A stretch of 32,653 nucleotides of DNA, taken from positions 1 through 32,653 of the forward strand of contig SUVI01000022.1 of assembly GCA_015062085.1 (NCBI GenBank), read 5' to 3'. How positions within the stretch are numbered: position 1 is the first letter of the stretch; the number at the start of each line of letters is the position of its first letter. The notes beneath the pieces are model-generated. The model saw nothing but the letters and a program-made list of their open reading frames with translations, was not told the origin of the DNA and did no database searches. The position numbers and the translations under genes are program-made. This document shows positions 14,595-23,448 of this stretch, piece by piece. This stretch comes from Planctomycetaceae bacterium (GTDB lineage: Bacteria; Planctomycetota; Planctomycetia; Pirellulales; Thermoguttaceae).

Positions 14595-16517
14595 TTAGAA
14601 TGCGTTCATCAGCATCAGGCTCGGAAGTGTGCCGATGAGCTTGGTGATCCCGGATTCCAGCGTGAACTGGTACGTGAGGACGTTTTCGGAATAGTTTCCG
14701 GTCATGCGAATGTTGGGAGAGTCCGTTCCCTCCATGATCGCCAGGACCGTTTCGTACTGACGGAGCGATTTGCGGAGCAGCTCGGTCGGATCGAAATCGT
14801 ATTCAATGGACTCATCATCATCTTCTTCCGCCATTTCATCTTTGGCGGCCTCGCCATCCGCTTTATTTTCCGCGGCCTTCTTCTCAAGAGATTCCAGCTG
14901 CATTTTCGTGCTGGTCTGCAGTGTCCGGCAGAGATCCAGCAGATCGATGCGCATGTCCAGAATCGTTTGGGACGGCTGGGAGGCGTTCAGGCATTCGGTC
15001 AGTGTTTCTTCGGGCGACGCACCGAGGCAGACGAACGCATACTTTTCAGACGTTCCGACGAGCAGGGTGAACTGTTCACCGAAAGACTGTACCGTTTGGG
15101 CAAGTTCCGATTCGGAAGCCTTAACTTCCGGCGCAGCCAGATCATCGACCAGACGGACAAATTCCGGCGTCGGAAGCGTCATTCGGTCACAGACGATCCC
15201 GTTGGGGAGTTTGACGTCTTTTTCGATCTTGATCTTCTTGGCAGTCTCGTTTTTCTCCTGTGCCCATTCCACGATCCTAGATGCGAGTTCCTTCATTTTT
15301 TTCGGTTCCTTCATCTGTACGGCACAAACAAGATCCATGTTTCCCAGTGTCGTATCCGCAAGGACGGTAGTGCATGCCGGTGTTTCATCCAGACTGTCGG
15401 TGAGTTCCTCAAATAGCTGCATCACGGCCGTTCCCTTTTCGCCGTCACCAAAGAACTCGCGCGCACCTTCCAGCCAGCTTTTCTGCTGAAGTTCCTCAAG
15501 AGAGAGCGACTTGAAGGTCTCGAAATCTCCAGCGGCCAGCGCATTGTTCAGAAGCGGAGTGGAATTTTTCAGTTTCAGCGCGGACTGGACCCACACTGCG
15601 CCGATCGTTCCCGGTGCATTCGTGAAGTTGAGAGTGTCAGGCCCCAGGCATTTTTGGAGCTTTGCGTACTTCTGGTCTGCCGGAGAATCCGGAACGAGCC
15701 GAACTTGGTACACTGTCTCGACGGCACCAGTTTCCGGGTGAACGCTGAGGGTCAGATCGATCTGTTCCAGTGCGTCAAAAAAATCGAACTGCTGTTTTTG
15801 TGCCGCGTTTGCTTTGGCTTTTCTGAGTGCAAGATCTTTATCGGATTCCTCTTCGAGAGGTTCCGTGCTGATGGTCAGGCCTTCCTCCATGTTTTTGCGC
15901 ACCATTTCACGAAATTCTTTCGGCATTTTTTTCATGTAGAGCCGCATTTGGAAGGACCCGTTTTCCTGAATGCCGAAAATTTCTTCCGGAGTCTTCTCTA
16001 CGATCTGTTTTGCCTGCGCTTCTTCCGTAAAGATCCAAGTCCAGCCATTCGCTGCCAACAGGTAGGAACCTTGAAATTCGATGATGCCATCCTCCCTTTC
16101 CGTGAACTCAATGTCTTCGCCCGCACCCATCAGAACGTCGAGCAGGAGCATGGGGTCTTCGAGAGGGAGTCCAATGAGCGGGATGGAAGACTCCTGATCC
16201 TGGAACTTTTGCAGAGCGAGCCCGAACGGAGCGTCCATATCCAGAGCATCCATGAAATCCCGTCCGAGATACTGGCGTATCGGTCCTTCGATCATCGCGG
16301 AGAAGGCTGGGTTGGAGGAAACTTCGCCGATCTTGCGAATGTCCTGGAAAAACGTGTTGGCACTCTTGACGGAAAATGTTATGAAGGTTTCCGGTGTCTT
16401 GTTTTCTGCATTTTGTGCCGCTTGGTCTTCACTGCACCAGGCAGTTCCTGCAAAAAGGAACAGGAAGAGGAACAAAAAAACGGCAGAAAGTCTTTGGCTG
16501 AAAGGCGTTCGGTTCAT
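14595..16517 (-). CDS. Large exported protein of unknown function
   Basis: A 640-residue protein. ATG at 16517 (minus strand) has AGGAG 7 nt upstream. It has a very hydrophobic signal peptide (SAVFLFLFLFLFAGTAWC) and no other membrane segment. The N-terminal mature part (TFITFSVKSANTFFQDIRKI, then SNPAFSAM and DMDAPFGLAL) follows a pattern I have seen in exported planctomycete proteins that repeat a substrate-binding-like module. A mixed acidic/basic low-complexity stretch rich in Glu, Lys and Asp lies near the C-terminus (about 540-580). I cannot assign a function. It is transcribed in the same direction as the alcohol dehydrogenase upstream, with a 131-bp gap that holds a hairpin. Confidence 0.7.
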   Translation of the reverse strand: MNRTPFSQRLSAVFLFLFLFLFAGTAWCSEDQAAQNAENKTPETFITFSVKSANTFFQDIRKIGEVSSNPAFSAMIEGPIRQYLGRDFMDALDMDAPFGLALQKFQDQESSIPLIGLPLEDPMLLLDVLMGAGEDIEFTEREDGIIEFQGSYLLAANGWTWIFTEEAQAKQIVEKTPEEIFGIQENGSFQMRLYMKKMPKEFREMVRKNMEEGLTISTEPLEEESDKDLALRKAKANAAQKQQFDFFDALEQIDLTLSVHPETGAVETVYQVRLVPDSPADQKYAKLQKCLGPDTLNFTNAPGTIGAVWVQSALKLKNSTPLLNNALAAGDFETFKSLSLEELQQKSWLEGAREFFGDGEKGTAVMQLFEELTDSLDETPACTTVLADTTLGNMDLVCAVQMKEPKKMKELASRIVEWAQEKNETAKKIKIEKDVKLPNGIVCDRMTLPTPEFVRLVDDLAAPEVKASESELAQTVQSFGEQFTLLVGTSEKYAFVCLGASPEETLTECLNASQPSQTILDMRIDLLDLCRTLQTSTKMQLESLEKKAAENKADGEAAKDEMAEEDDDESIEYDFDPTELLRKSLRQYETVLAIMEGTDSPNIRMTGNYSENVLTYQFTLESGITKLIGTLPSLMLMNAF

Positions 16518-16580
16518 TTTTTCTCCTAAAAGGAATGTGATGAGTAAAATGTGAGGGAATTGGAACGTACGATGCCAATT

Positions 16581-16624
16581 CGGCAGGAACGGTTTTGGAA
16601 AGTGCCGTTTCCTGCCGGTTTTTT
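16581..16624 (+). terminator. hairpin with T-run in plus orientation
   Basis: cggcaggaacgg (16581-16592) pairs with ccgtttcctgccg (16605-16617) with one bulge, followed by TTTTTT. The T-run is on the plus strand although both flanking genes read on the minus strand. Confidence 0.55.
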
Positions 16625-16648
16625 GATTTCAGGATCAATGTGCGGATC

Positions 16649-17806
16649 TTATTTCGCGCAGAGCTTCAGGATCTGACCGATCTCCTGTGCACCGATGGCG
16701 CATTCGCCGAGTTTCGTCCCGCGGCGTTCAAAGACCAGGACGATCTTTTCGATCACTTCGTCCGTCACGCCGTAAGCGGAACGTGTGGCGTCGCAGCCGA
16801 CGGATTTGAAGAATTCGACCGTTTTTTCAATGGCTGCGTCGATCACGGCGTCCGTATCTTCACCACGGATCCCCCAGACGCGGTCGGCGTACTGAAGGAG
16901 TTTGGCTTCCTTTTCCTTACGGAGGTACTTCCAGAGCGCGGGCATGACCAGAGCGAGGGTTTTTCCGTGGTCCGTTCCGGTGAAGGCGGTGATCTCATGC
17001 CCGATCCCATGCGTCGCCCAGTCTTCCACGACCCCTTTAGCCAGCCATCCGTTCAGACCGACCGTGGCGGCCCACATGAGGTTCGCGCGGGCATCGTAAT
17101 CCTTCGGGTCTGCGAGAACTTTCGGAGCTTCTTCGATCAGCGTGAGCAGAACGCCTTCGGACTGCCGGTCCTGGATCGGTGTGTTGACCGGGCGGGTCAC
17201 GTACTGTTCGCAGACGTGGACGAACGTATCGACGATGCCGTTAGCGACCTGGCGTTCCGGAAGCGACATGGTGGTTTCCGGGTCAAGGATCGAGAATTTC
17301 GGGAAGCTGAGGGTGGACCAGAAGGCGAGTTTTTCGTCGGTGGAAAGGCGTGAAACGACCGACCAGCCGTTCATTTCAGACCCGGTCGCCGGCAGCGTGA
17401 TGACGCACCCGATCGGGATCTCATCCAGAACCGGCGCACCTTTCAGGCAGATGTCCCACGGATCTTCGCTTCCGGTGTACTTCGCGGCTGCTGCGATAAA
17501 TTTGGTGCCGTCCAGCGTACTTCCGCCTCCAACGGAGAGAAGGAAATCGATCCCTTCCGCCTTGCAGATCTCGACGGCCTTCATGCACGTTTCATATTTC
17601 GGATTCGGTTCGATGCCGCCGAATTCCACGATCTTTCTTCCTTGAAGCGCGTTCATGACCTGTTCGTAAACGCCGTTTCTTTTAATGGAGCCGCCGCCGT
17701 AAGTCATCATGACTTTGGCGTCCTGCGGGACGAGGTCTGCCAGTTTGGCGATCTGACCTTTTCCAAAAACGACATTGACCGGATTGCAGTATTCGAAATT
17801 CAGCAT
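16649..17806 (-). CDS. yqhD: NADPH-dependent iron-type alcohol/aldehyde dehydrogenase (YqhD family)
   Basis: A 385-residue group III alcohol dehydrogenase that reduces aldehydes with NADPH in the cytoplasm. ATG 17806 (minus strand) has AAGGAG upstream and gives the normal family N-terminus MLNFEYCNPVNVVFGKGQ; the open frame upstream to 18007 is not coding. It resembles E. coli YqhD over its full length, with shared blocks YGGGS (36-40), EFGGIEPNP (61-69), GGGSTLDGTKFIAAAA (93-108), LPATGSE and DWATH. Metal ligands are Asp193, His197, His266 and His280, each one residue off the E. coli positions. A role in detoxifying short or lipid-derived aldehydes, or in fermentative alcohol formation, is inferred. 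It is divergent from the CPBP protease gene. Confidence 0.93.
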   Translation of the reverse strand: MLNFEYCNPVNVVFGKGQIAKLADLVPQDAKVMMTYGGGSIKRNGVYEQVMNALQGRKIVEFGGIEPNPKYETCMKAVEICKAEGIDFLLSVGGGSTLDGTKFIAAAAKYTGSEDPWDICLKGAPVLDEIPIGCVITLPATGSEMNGWSVVSRLSTDEKLAFWSTLSFPKFSILDPETTMSLPERQVANGIVDTFVHVCEQYVTRPVNTPIQDRQSEGVLLTLIEEAPKVLADPKDYDARANLMWAATVGLNGWLAKGVVEDWATHGIGHEITAFTGTDHGKTLALVMPALWKYLRKEKEAKLLQYADRVWGIRGEDTDAVIDAAIEKTVEFFKSVGCDATRSAYGVTDEVIEKIVLVFERRGTKLGECAIGAQEIGQILKLCAK

Positions 17807-17909
17807 GAAATTCTCTCCTTTGGCTGAAAAGACCGGAAAATTAATGGAAATTTCTTGTTCAATGGAATGAACGTGAAATTGGAAATCCAATTTTTTGAGG
17901 AGGCGTGCC

Positions 17910-17937
17910 TTGACAAAAGCCGCCGATTTTGTATTAT
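17910..17937 (+). promoter_or_regulatory. sigma-70-like promoter of the CPBP protease gene
   Basis: Consensus TTGACA at 17910-17915, 16-bp spacer, TATTAT at 17932-17937. Transcription would start near 17944, giving a 5' leader of about 130 nt before ATG 18074. Confidence 0.85.
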
Positions 17938-18073
17938 AGAGTAAGTGACGCGAAATTTCAAGGGCATCGACCTGCTCTTTTGGGGAAATTTTGGAAGAAT
18001 TTTCCATTTTTCCATTCGTGTCTTTCCTGAAAACGATCGAAAACCGGGTTTTCTGAATTTAAAAGTAAAAAAT

Positions 18074-19510
18074 ATGAAAGCTGTGATTTTGTTTTTGTTA
18101 CTTGCGCTGTCTGGAGCGTTCCTTTTCGGATTTTTGGCGTCGATGGTCTGGATCGCCGTCCGTCTCTTCTGCCGTCTTCCTGTTTTGCCGCCGCAGTCCC
18201 GCATGCACCGTCTGCCGTGGAAATTCGAAACGGTCATTTTGATCGTTTTGTGCTTTCTGTTCATTCCGCAGTTTTCTTGTCAGACGGCACGGAGCCTGAC
18301 GGACCTGAAACCGGAAACGCCTTCCGCCGCAGTGGTCTCACTCGAGGAAGCTGCGTCTTTGGAGGAAGCTGCGTCTTTGGAGGAAGCTGCGTCTTTGGAG
18401 GAAGCTGCGTCTTTGGAGGAAGCTGCGTCTTTGGAGGAAGCTGCGTCTTTGGAGGAAACGGCGTCTTTGGAGGAAACGGCGTCTTTGGAGGAAACGGCGT
18501 CTTTGGAGGAAACGGCGTCTTTGGAGGAAACGGCGTCTTTGGAAGAAACGGCGTCTTTGGAGGAAACGGGGTCTTTGGAGGAAACGGGGTCTTTGGAGGA
18601 AACGGCGTCTTTGGAGGAAACGGCGTCTTTGGAGGAAACGGCGTCTTTGGAGGAAACGGCGTCTTTGGAGGAAACGGCGTCTTTGGAGGAAACGGCGTCT
18701 TTGGAGGCGAGCGGGATGGAAAACGAAAAGAAATTGCATCATTCGGCTTTTGAGTATCTTACCAAAGATCCGTCCCTGGGGAAGTGCATTTTTATGTTTA
18801 TCGGTATCGTGCTCATTGGGCCGTTTTTTGAGGAATTCCTCTTTCGTTTTGTATTGCAGGGTTGGCTGGATTCGCGGGAGCGCGAGCGTTTTGGGCTCTC
18901 GCGTTTTCGTCGGCGTTTCCAGAACCGTTTTCATTCGGCAGGCAGCGAAGAGCACAGTACGCGTCAGGACAGTGCCGAAAAACGTCCGGTGATCCGGCAT
19001 CGGACGAACTGTTCCGGCTGGCGGAGTCTGATTTTAGTCGCGATCCTCTTTTCTTTACTGCATTTTCACAGTGCAGCAGACACGTATCCGTCGGAGTCCG
19101 AACTTCAGCTTCAGTTTCTCTGTCAGTTCGTTTCGTATCTGGTGATCCTGCTCCTCAGTTTTTCGCTTCTTCGGTTTCGAGACGGTTTTTCCTGGCGGCA
19201 GATGGGACTTGACCTTTCGCATTGGAAGACGGATCTGCTTCTTGGCGCATTTTTCTTTTTCTGTATCGCTCCGATCTCCTACTTGTGCCAGTTTTTACTC
19301 ACGGAGCCTCTGAAAGGTATCTGCACACCGGATTTCATTTCACTTATTCCGCTTGCGCTTGGATTTGGATTTCTCTACATGCGGACTCGCCGTCTGCTTC
19401 CGGGATCCATTATGCACGCGCTGTTTAACGCTTTTGCGCTTGCGATGTTCATTCTCTGTCAAATTTTAGCTCCGGAACTCGGGATGGTGCTGGTGCCGCT
19501 GTTTTGGTAG
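18074..19510 (+). CDS. CPBP-family (CAAX-like) intramembrane metalloprotease with long repeat insert
   Basis: A 478-residue membrane protein. ATG 18074 begins a hydrophobic N-terminus (MKAVILFLLLALSG); the frame is open to 17945 but lies over the promoter start region. Two N-terminal membrane segments (about 1-30 and 55-70) are followed by an acidic repeat (residues 89-208). Then comes the CPBP/Abi domain: motif 1 EEFLFR (Glu253, Glu254, Arg258), motif 2 FSLLH (Phe326, His330), motif 3 HALFN (His448, Asn452). All residues proposed as catalytic are present. CPBP proteins are prenyl-protein protease relatives also used in maturation or immunity to peptides; the substrate is not inferable here. 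The ribosome-binding site is weak. The repeat accounts for a quarter of the protein. Confidence 0.88.
   Translation: MKAVILFLLLALSGAFLFGFLASMVWIAVRLFCRLPVLPPQSRMHRLPWKFETVILIVLCFLFIPQFSCQTARSLTDLKPETPSAAVVSLEEAASLEEAASLEEAASLEEAASLEEAASLEEAASLEETASLEETASLEETASLEETASLEETASLEETASLEETGSLEETGSLEETASLEETASLEETASLEETASLEETASLEETASLEASGMENEKKLHHSAFEYLTKDPSLGKCIFMFIGIVLIGPFFEEFLFRFVLQGWLDSRERERFGLSRFRRRFQNRFHSAGSEEHSTRQDSAEKRPVIRHRTNCSGWRSLILVAILFSLLHFHSAADTYPSESELQLQFLCQFVSYLVILLLSFSLLRFRDGFSWRQMGLDLSHWKTDLLLGAFFFFCIAPISYLCQFLLTEPLKGICTPDFISLIPLALGFGFLYMRTRRLLPGSIMHALFNAFALAMFILCQILAPELGMVLVPLFW
18338..18697 (+). repeat. 18-bp in-frame tandem repeat, 20 copies (SLEEAA/SLEETA/SLEETG)
   Basis: The unit tctttggaggaaacggcg encodes SLEETA. 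Order of variants: six SLEEAA, six SLEETA, two SLEETG, six SLEETA, then a truncated copy (SLEASG). One SLEETA copy has gaa for gag. Copies of one type are otherwise identical at nucleotide level. The product would be a long, strongly acidic helix, possibly a coiled coil, in a loop between membrane segments. Confidence 0.98.
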
Positions 19511-19605
19511 ATCTGCAGTCGTGCAGGAGCTCCGTTTGAGCGGGAGAAATTTTGCGTGAATTTGGGAGACTGTGCGTTTTTTTGGGCTTTCTCGCAAAAT
19601 CGCCC

Positions 19606-19634
19606 TTGCGTCAAATTTCAAAACCGGATAAGAT
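19606..19634 (+). promoter_or_regulatory. sigma-70-like promoter of the MMPL/acyltransferase operon
   Basis: TTGCGT at 19606-19611 and TAAGAT at 19629-19634 with a 17-bp spacer, about 77 bp before the transporter start codon. Confidence 0.7.
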
Positions 19635-19710
19635 GAGGGTCGAATATTTTTTATTTTGCGGAAATTGAATTTCCAGTAAATGAAGAGCACGTATTTAAGG
19701 ACCCGATTCC

Positions 19711-22700
19711 GTGACAGAATTTCAGGCCGATCCGTTAAAGAAAAAAAATGGCGAGCATTCCCTCCTTTCCAGACCAGCGGCGGGAATGGTCCATTTTGTT
19801 TTAAAGCACTATTTTTTGATTTTGCTTCTGCTTGTCGGAGGCGCGGTATGGGCCGGGATCTACGCGCAGGAAAATCTGAGATTCAAGAATCGGCGCATCG
19901 ATCTGATCAATCCGAACAGTGAGTGGAATCAGTACTGGCTGGAGTATGTGGAAAAATTCGGCAATGAGGATGACGTGGTCATCGTCGTGGATGGGGACTC
20001 TCCCGAAAAGATCATCGCTGCGATGGATCAGACGGCTGCCGAGATCGAAAAGAAGCCGGAACTTTACCATTCGCTTTTTTATCAGTTTGACGATTCCGCA
20101 TTGCTTGCCAAGGGGCTTTATTTTGCCTCCGAAGAGGAACTGCAGGATCTGAATCTTTTCCTTATGAGCCGCCGGGAAGTCTTTGAAGGAAAGTGGGACT
20201 CGCTGAATGTGGACCGGATCTTTCCGCAGACTTTTATGCCGCTGATGGCAGACACGGATCAGCTGTCTCCGCGGATGGAAGCGAATCTGCGTCAGGCATT
20301 GGAGCGGATGGTCACCAGCCTGGAAAATGCGCTGGGAGAAGAGTACCGATTCGTTTCGCCGTTTCCCGACATTGAGCTTTCTCGTGGAGAGAAAAAGGAT
20401 CGGCTTCAGTCTTTTTCCGGCATGCAGGGGGCTGCATTCGAAAGTGACGCGGCGCTCGCGGAGGCGTATGGCATTCCGAAAACGGATCGTGATGGAATGG
20501 GAATCGTGCAAGAAGCGGGCGCCGAGGCCTTTGAGTCTCCGTACCAGAGTTCCCCAAACGCAGTTCCCGTACCGGCTTCTTTTACTGACACTGCGCAGTA
20601 TCCGAGCGTTTCGCAGTATCCGAGCGTTTCGCAGTATCCGAGCGTGCCGTTTTTCGATGATTCTGAATTGAACGACGCCATTGCCGAGAGCAAATATCCG
20701 GTACCGGATCAGAGTATCCCTGCATCTGCTGCCGTGGATCCTGCTCCGCTCGGAAACTATGCGGCATTCTATCCTGCCTCGCTGGATCAGGCCGGAACGC
20801 AGCCGGTGTCTCCATTTCAGACCGCCGGCGTTTCATCGTTTCAGGACGCCAGCGTATCCGCGCCGTTTTCGCAGCCGTTTTCGCAGCCGTTTTCCGCAGA
20901 CGTTCCGCCGCTGCAGCCTGTTTCCGTCAACTCGCGATACGGTGCGGAAGTGCAGCCGCAGCCGGCGTCCGGCGAGTTTGTTTCTGAGGAGATGACCGTC
21001 GGTTCCGTCGTTCAGAGTGCCGGTGGGGTTTCGGAAACCGAGTCGACCGAGCATCCGGATCCGCAGCTTGGAATGACGCCGGGTGCGCACATTCAGTACA
21101 CGTGGCTCGTTCCCAACAAGACGGCCGTCATGATGTTGAAGATGGTCGAGGAAGAAAATGAAGATTTTGCGCGCGGTACTGCCGGGATCGAGACCTTGCG
21201 CGGTATCCTGCGTGACGTTCAGGCAAACAATCCGGGCACGGTGCTGAAATTGACCGGGCTTCCTGTCATGGAAAATGACGAAATGCGTTCCAGTCAGGGA
21301 TCCATGAGTCTGGCAACGTGGCTTTCGATCCTGGGTGTGGCACTCCTTTACATTTACTTTTTCCGTGAACTGCGCCGTCCGTTCCTTGCGCTTCTCGCTC
21401 TTTTCGTTGGAATGGGCTGGAGCATGGCGTACATTTGCCTGTTTGTCGGGCATCTGAACATTTTGAGCATTTCGTTCGCCGTCATTTTGATCGGTCTGGG
21501 GATCGATTTCGGGATCCATTACACGTCGCGCTATCTACAGTGCCGCGGTGAAGGGGACGATACGAAAAACGCACTGATCCGCGCCGGCCGTGAGATCGGT
21601 CCCGGCATCCTTACGGGGGCACTCACGACGTCTGCTGCGTTTTTTATGGCAGGGATCACGGAATTCACCGGTATCGCGGAACTTGGAGTCATCGCCGGCG
21701 GCGGAGTCCTCTGCTGCTGCGGGGCGGCGCTGACGGTACTCCCGATCCTTCTTTTCCTGATGGATCGAAACCGACCTCAGGGAAAGATCCCGAAGCTGCA
21801 CAATTTCGGAAATTTCCGTCTTTCTCCCGGAGTCACGCTTACGCTGAGTGTGCTGACCGTTGGTGCACTGGCCTGGGGAGTGCCGAAACTATACTACGAC
21901 TACAATCTGCTTAACCTTCAGCCGGAAGGTTTGGAAAGCGTCGAGGTGGAAATGCGGCTGATCGAAGAAAGCAAGCAGAGCCTCTGGTATGCGATCTCCA
22001 TGTCGGATGACCCGGAAGTCCTTCAGAAGCGGATCAAAGAATTTGAGGCGCTGGAAAGTGTGGATCATGTGGAGCAGATCGCGACGGTGATGAAAGAGAA
22101 TCCGCTCGTGCGCCAGATCCACGAGGTCGTGACTCAGACGCCGATGTGTGCGGAACGTCCGTATTTGACGAAAGAAGACGCTCGAAAACTCTACCAGTGT
22201 CTTGAGACTGCCAGACTGTGCCTCGTGGGAAAAGAGGAATTCGCGCCGTACTATCAGAGGATCGTCACGCTCCAGAAACAGCTTTGCGGGATGAAACTGA
22301 CCGATTATTTCAGGCGGATGACGCAGTACCAGGAATCTCTGGCTCAGGATCTGCTGACGAAATTCAATATTTTGGCGAGGATGTCCTCCCTGGAACCTCC
22401 GTCTCTCGCGGACTTCCCGAAACCCTACGTTGACCGAATGTACGCGGACGGAATGTTTCTCCTGAAGATCTACGCCAAGGAAGATCTTTGGAAAATGGAG
22501 AATCTGGAGAAGTTCACGGCTGACGTGCGTTCCGTCGATCCCAAAGTCACAGGGAATCCGCTTCAGACGTACGAGTGCTCTCTGCAGATGAAAAAAGGGT
22601 ACCAAGATGCGGCAGTTTACGCACTGGCGGCAGTTTTTCTGCTTCTGATGCTGGATCTTCGGAAACTTTCCGATACAGTCCTGGCAATGTGTCCGGTCTT

Positions 22701-23448
22701 CATCGGGATGTTGTGCACATTCGGCATCATGGGGTACCTGGATATTCCGCTCAATGCCGCAAACATGATCGTTCTTCCGCTGCTTCTCGGGATCGGTATC
22801 GATGACGGCGTCCACATCATTCACGATTTCCGGAAATTTGACCGCAGAGGTCTTTTCCGCATTGCACCTTCTACATCGATGAGCATCATCCTAACGTCGC
22901 TCACGACGATCTTGAGTTTCGGGACTCTGATGCTTGCGCAGCATCGCGGTCTGCAGAGTCTCGGAATGGTCCTTGCGATCGGAACTGCGAGCTGCTGGCT
23001 CTCTTCGCTCCTGATCCTGCCGGCGATCCTGAATGTTTTCTGCCGCCGTCCTGTTGGAGAAGAGGAAAATACGGAGCTTTGGGGTGAGAATGGGGAAGAA
23101 AATGGGGAAGAAAATGGGGAAGAAAATGGGGAAGAAAATGGGGAAGAAAATGAGACGGTGACTGCCGTTCAAGATCCTTTGCTCGGTGAAGAGGTGCGCG
23201 AAGGTGGCGAGAGAAGGGGACTTTTCGCTGAGGATGTTTCGGTTCTGAAATTTGAAGGACTGCCGGCCGGGGAAGCGTTCCAGATCGGCGAAAATGTCTG
23301 GGAAACGGAGGTGCCGTCGGTGATTTACGGCGGTGAATTTGACGGCGGTGAATTTGACGGCGGTGAACGTTTTCAGGGCAGGCGGGTCACCTGCTATACT
23401 TGGGACGTAAATGGTGAAGTCGTGAACGCTGCAGGAAAAGCCGCATGA
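19711..23448 (+). CDS. MMPL-family (RND superfamily) lipid transporter-like protein
   Basis: A 1245-residue inner-membrane protein. The GTG start at 19711 is supported by AAGGA at 19697-19701; ATG 19786 is an alternative. TM1 (about 29-49) is followed by a large periplasmic domain interrupted by a Pro/Ser/Gln-rich insert (about 245-450). Membrane segments near 540-700 include GLGIDFGIHYTSRY (Asp599). A second periplasmic domain and a second membrane bundle follow, with GIGIDDGVHIIHDF (Asp1031, Asp1032). Paired acidic residues of this kind form the proton relay in MMPL/HpnN transporters. A long cytoplasmic tail contains Gly-Glu-Glu-Asn and Gly-Gly-Glu-Phe-Asp repeats. The stop overlaps the next start (ATGA, 23445-23448). 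MMPL proteins export envelope lipids or hopanoids; lipid export is inferred here from family and neighbour. Confidence 0.85.
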   Translation: MTEFQADPLKKKNGEHSLLSRPAAGMVHFVLKHYFLILLLLVGGAVWAGIYAQENLRFKNRRIDLINPNSEWNQYWLEYVEKFGNEDDVVIVVDGDSPEKIIAAMDQTAAEIEKKPELYHSLFYQFDDSALLAKGLYFASEEELQDLNLFLMSRREVFEGKWDSLNVDRIFPQTFMPLMADTDQLSPRMEANLRQALERMVTSLENALGEEYRFVSPFPDIELSRGEKKDRLQSFSGMQGAAFESDAALAEAYGIPKTDRDGMGIVQEAGAEAFESPYQSSPNAVPVPASFTDTAQYPSVSQYPSVSQYPSVPFFDDSELNDAIAESKYPVPDQSIPASAAVDPAPLGNYAAFYPASLDQAGTQPVSPFQTAGVSSFQDASVSAPFSQPFSQPFSADVPPLQPVSVNSRYGAEVQPQPASGEFVSEEMTVGSVVQSAGGVSETESTEHPDPQLGMTPGAHIQYTWLVPNKTAVMMLKMVEEENEDFARGTAGIETLRGILRDVQANNPGTVLKLTGLPVMENDEMRSSQGSMSLATWLSILGVALLYIYFFRELRRPFLALLALFVGMGWSMAYICLFVGHLNILSISFAVILIGLGIDFGIHYTSRYLQCRGEGDDTKNALIRAGREIGPGILTGALTTSAAFFMAGITEFTGIAELGVIAGGGVLCCCGAALTVLPILLFLMDRNRPQGKIPKLHNFGNFRLSPGVTLTLSVLTVGALAWGVPKLYYDYNLLNLQPEGLESVEVEMRLIEESKQSLWYAISMSDDPEVLQKRIKEFEALESVDHVEQIATVMKENPLVRQIHEVVTQTPMCAERPYLTKEDARKLYQCLETARLCLVGKEEFAPYYQRIVTLQKQLCGMKLTDYFRRMTQYQESLAQDLLTKFNILARMSSLEPPSLADFPKPYVDRMYADGMFLLKIYAKEDLWKMENLEKFTADVRSVDPKVTGNPLQTYECSLQMKKGYQDAAVYALAAVFLLLMLDLRKLSDTVLAMCPVFIGMLCTFGIMGYLDIPLNAANMIVLPLLLGIGIDDGVHIIHDFRKFDRRGLFRIAPSTSMSIILTSLTTILSFGTLMLAQHRGLQSLGMVLAIGTASCWLSSLLILPAILNVFCRRPVGEEENTELWGENGEENGEENGEENGEENGEENETVTAVQDPLLGEEVREGGERRGLFAEDVSVLKFEGLPAGEAFQIGENVWETEVPSVIYGGEFDGGEFDGGERFQGRRVTCYTWDVNGEVVNAAGKAA
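20596..20649 (+). repeat. 18-bp in-frame repeat, 3 copies (QYPSVS)
   Basis: The unit cagtatccgagcgtttcg lies in the periplasmic low-complexity insert of the MMPL protein (residues 296-313). A second short repeat, cagccgttttcg, occurs about 220 bp further on (near 20874-20893). Confidence 0.93.
23092..23151 (+). repeat. 12-bp in-frame repeat, 5 copies (GEEN)
   Basis: The unit ggggaagaaaat encodes GEEN; all five copies are identical. It lies in the cytoplasmic C-terminal tail of the MMPL protein directly after the last membrane segment. Confidence 0.97.
23329..23367 (+). repeat. 15-bp in-frame repeat, 2.6 copies (GGEFD)
   Basis: The unit ggcggtgaatttgac occurs twice plus a partial third copy near the C-terminus of the MMPL protein. 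It is the second distinct array in the same tail. Confidence 0.85.

Noticed and set aside
17807..18007. N-terminal extension of the alcohol dehydrogenase by 67 residues
   Set aside because: The shorter start has AAGGAG and gives the normal YqhD N-terminus; the extension overlaps the divergent promoter region.
18338..18697. Regular repeats as a possible CRISPR array
   Set aside because: Units are directly adjacent with no unique spacers and are in frame with a gene; the same holds for all other arrays here.
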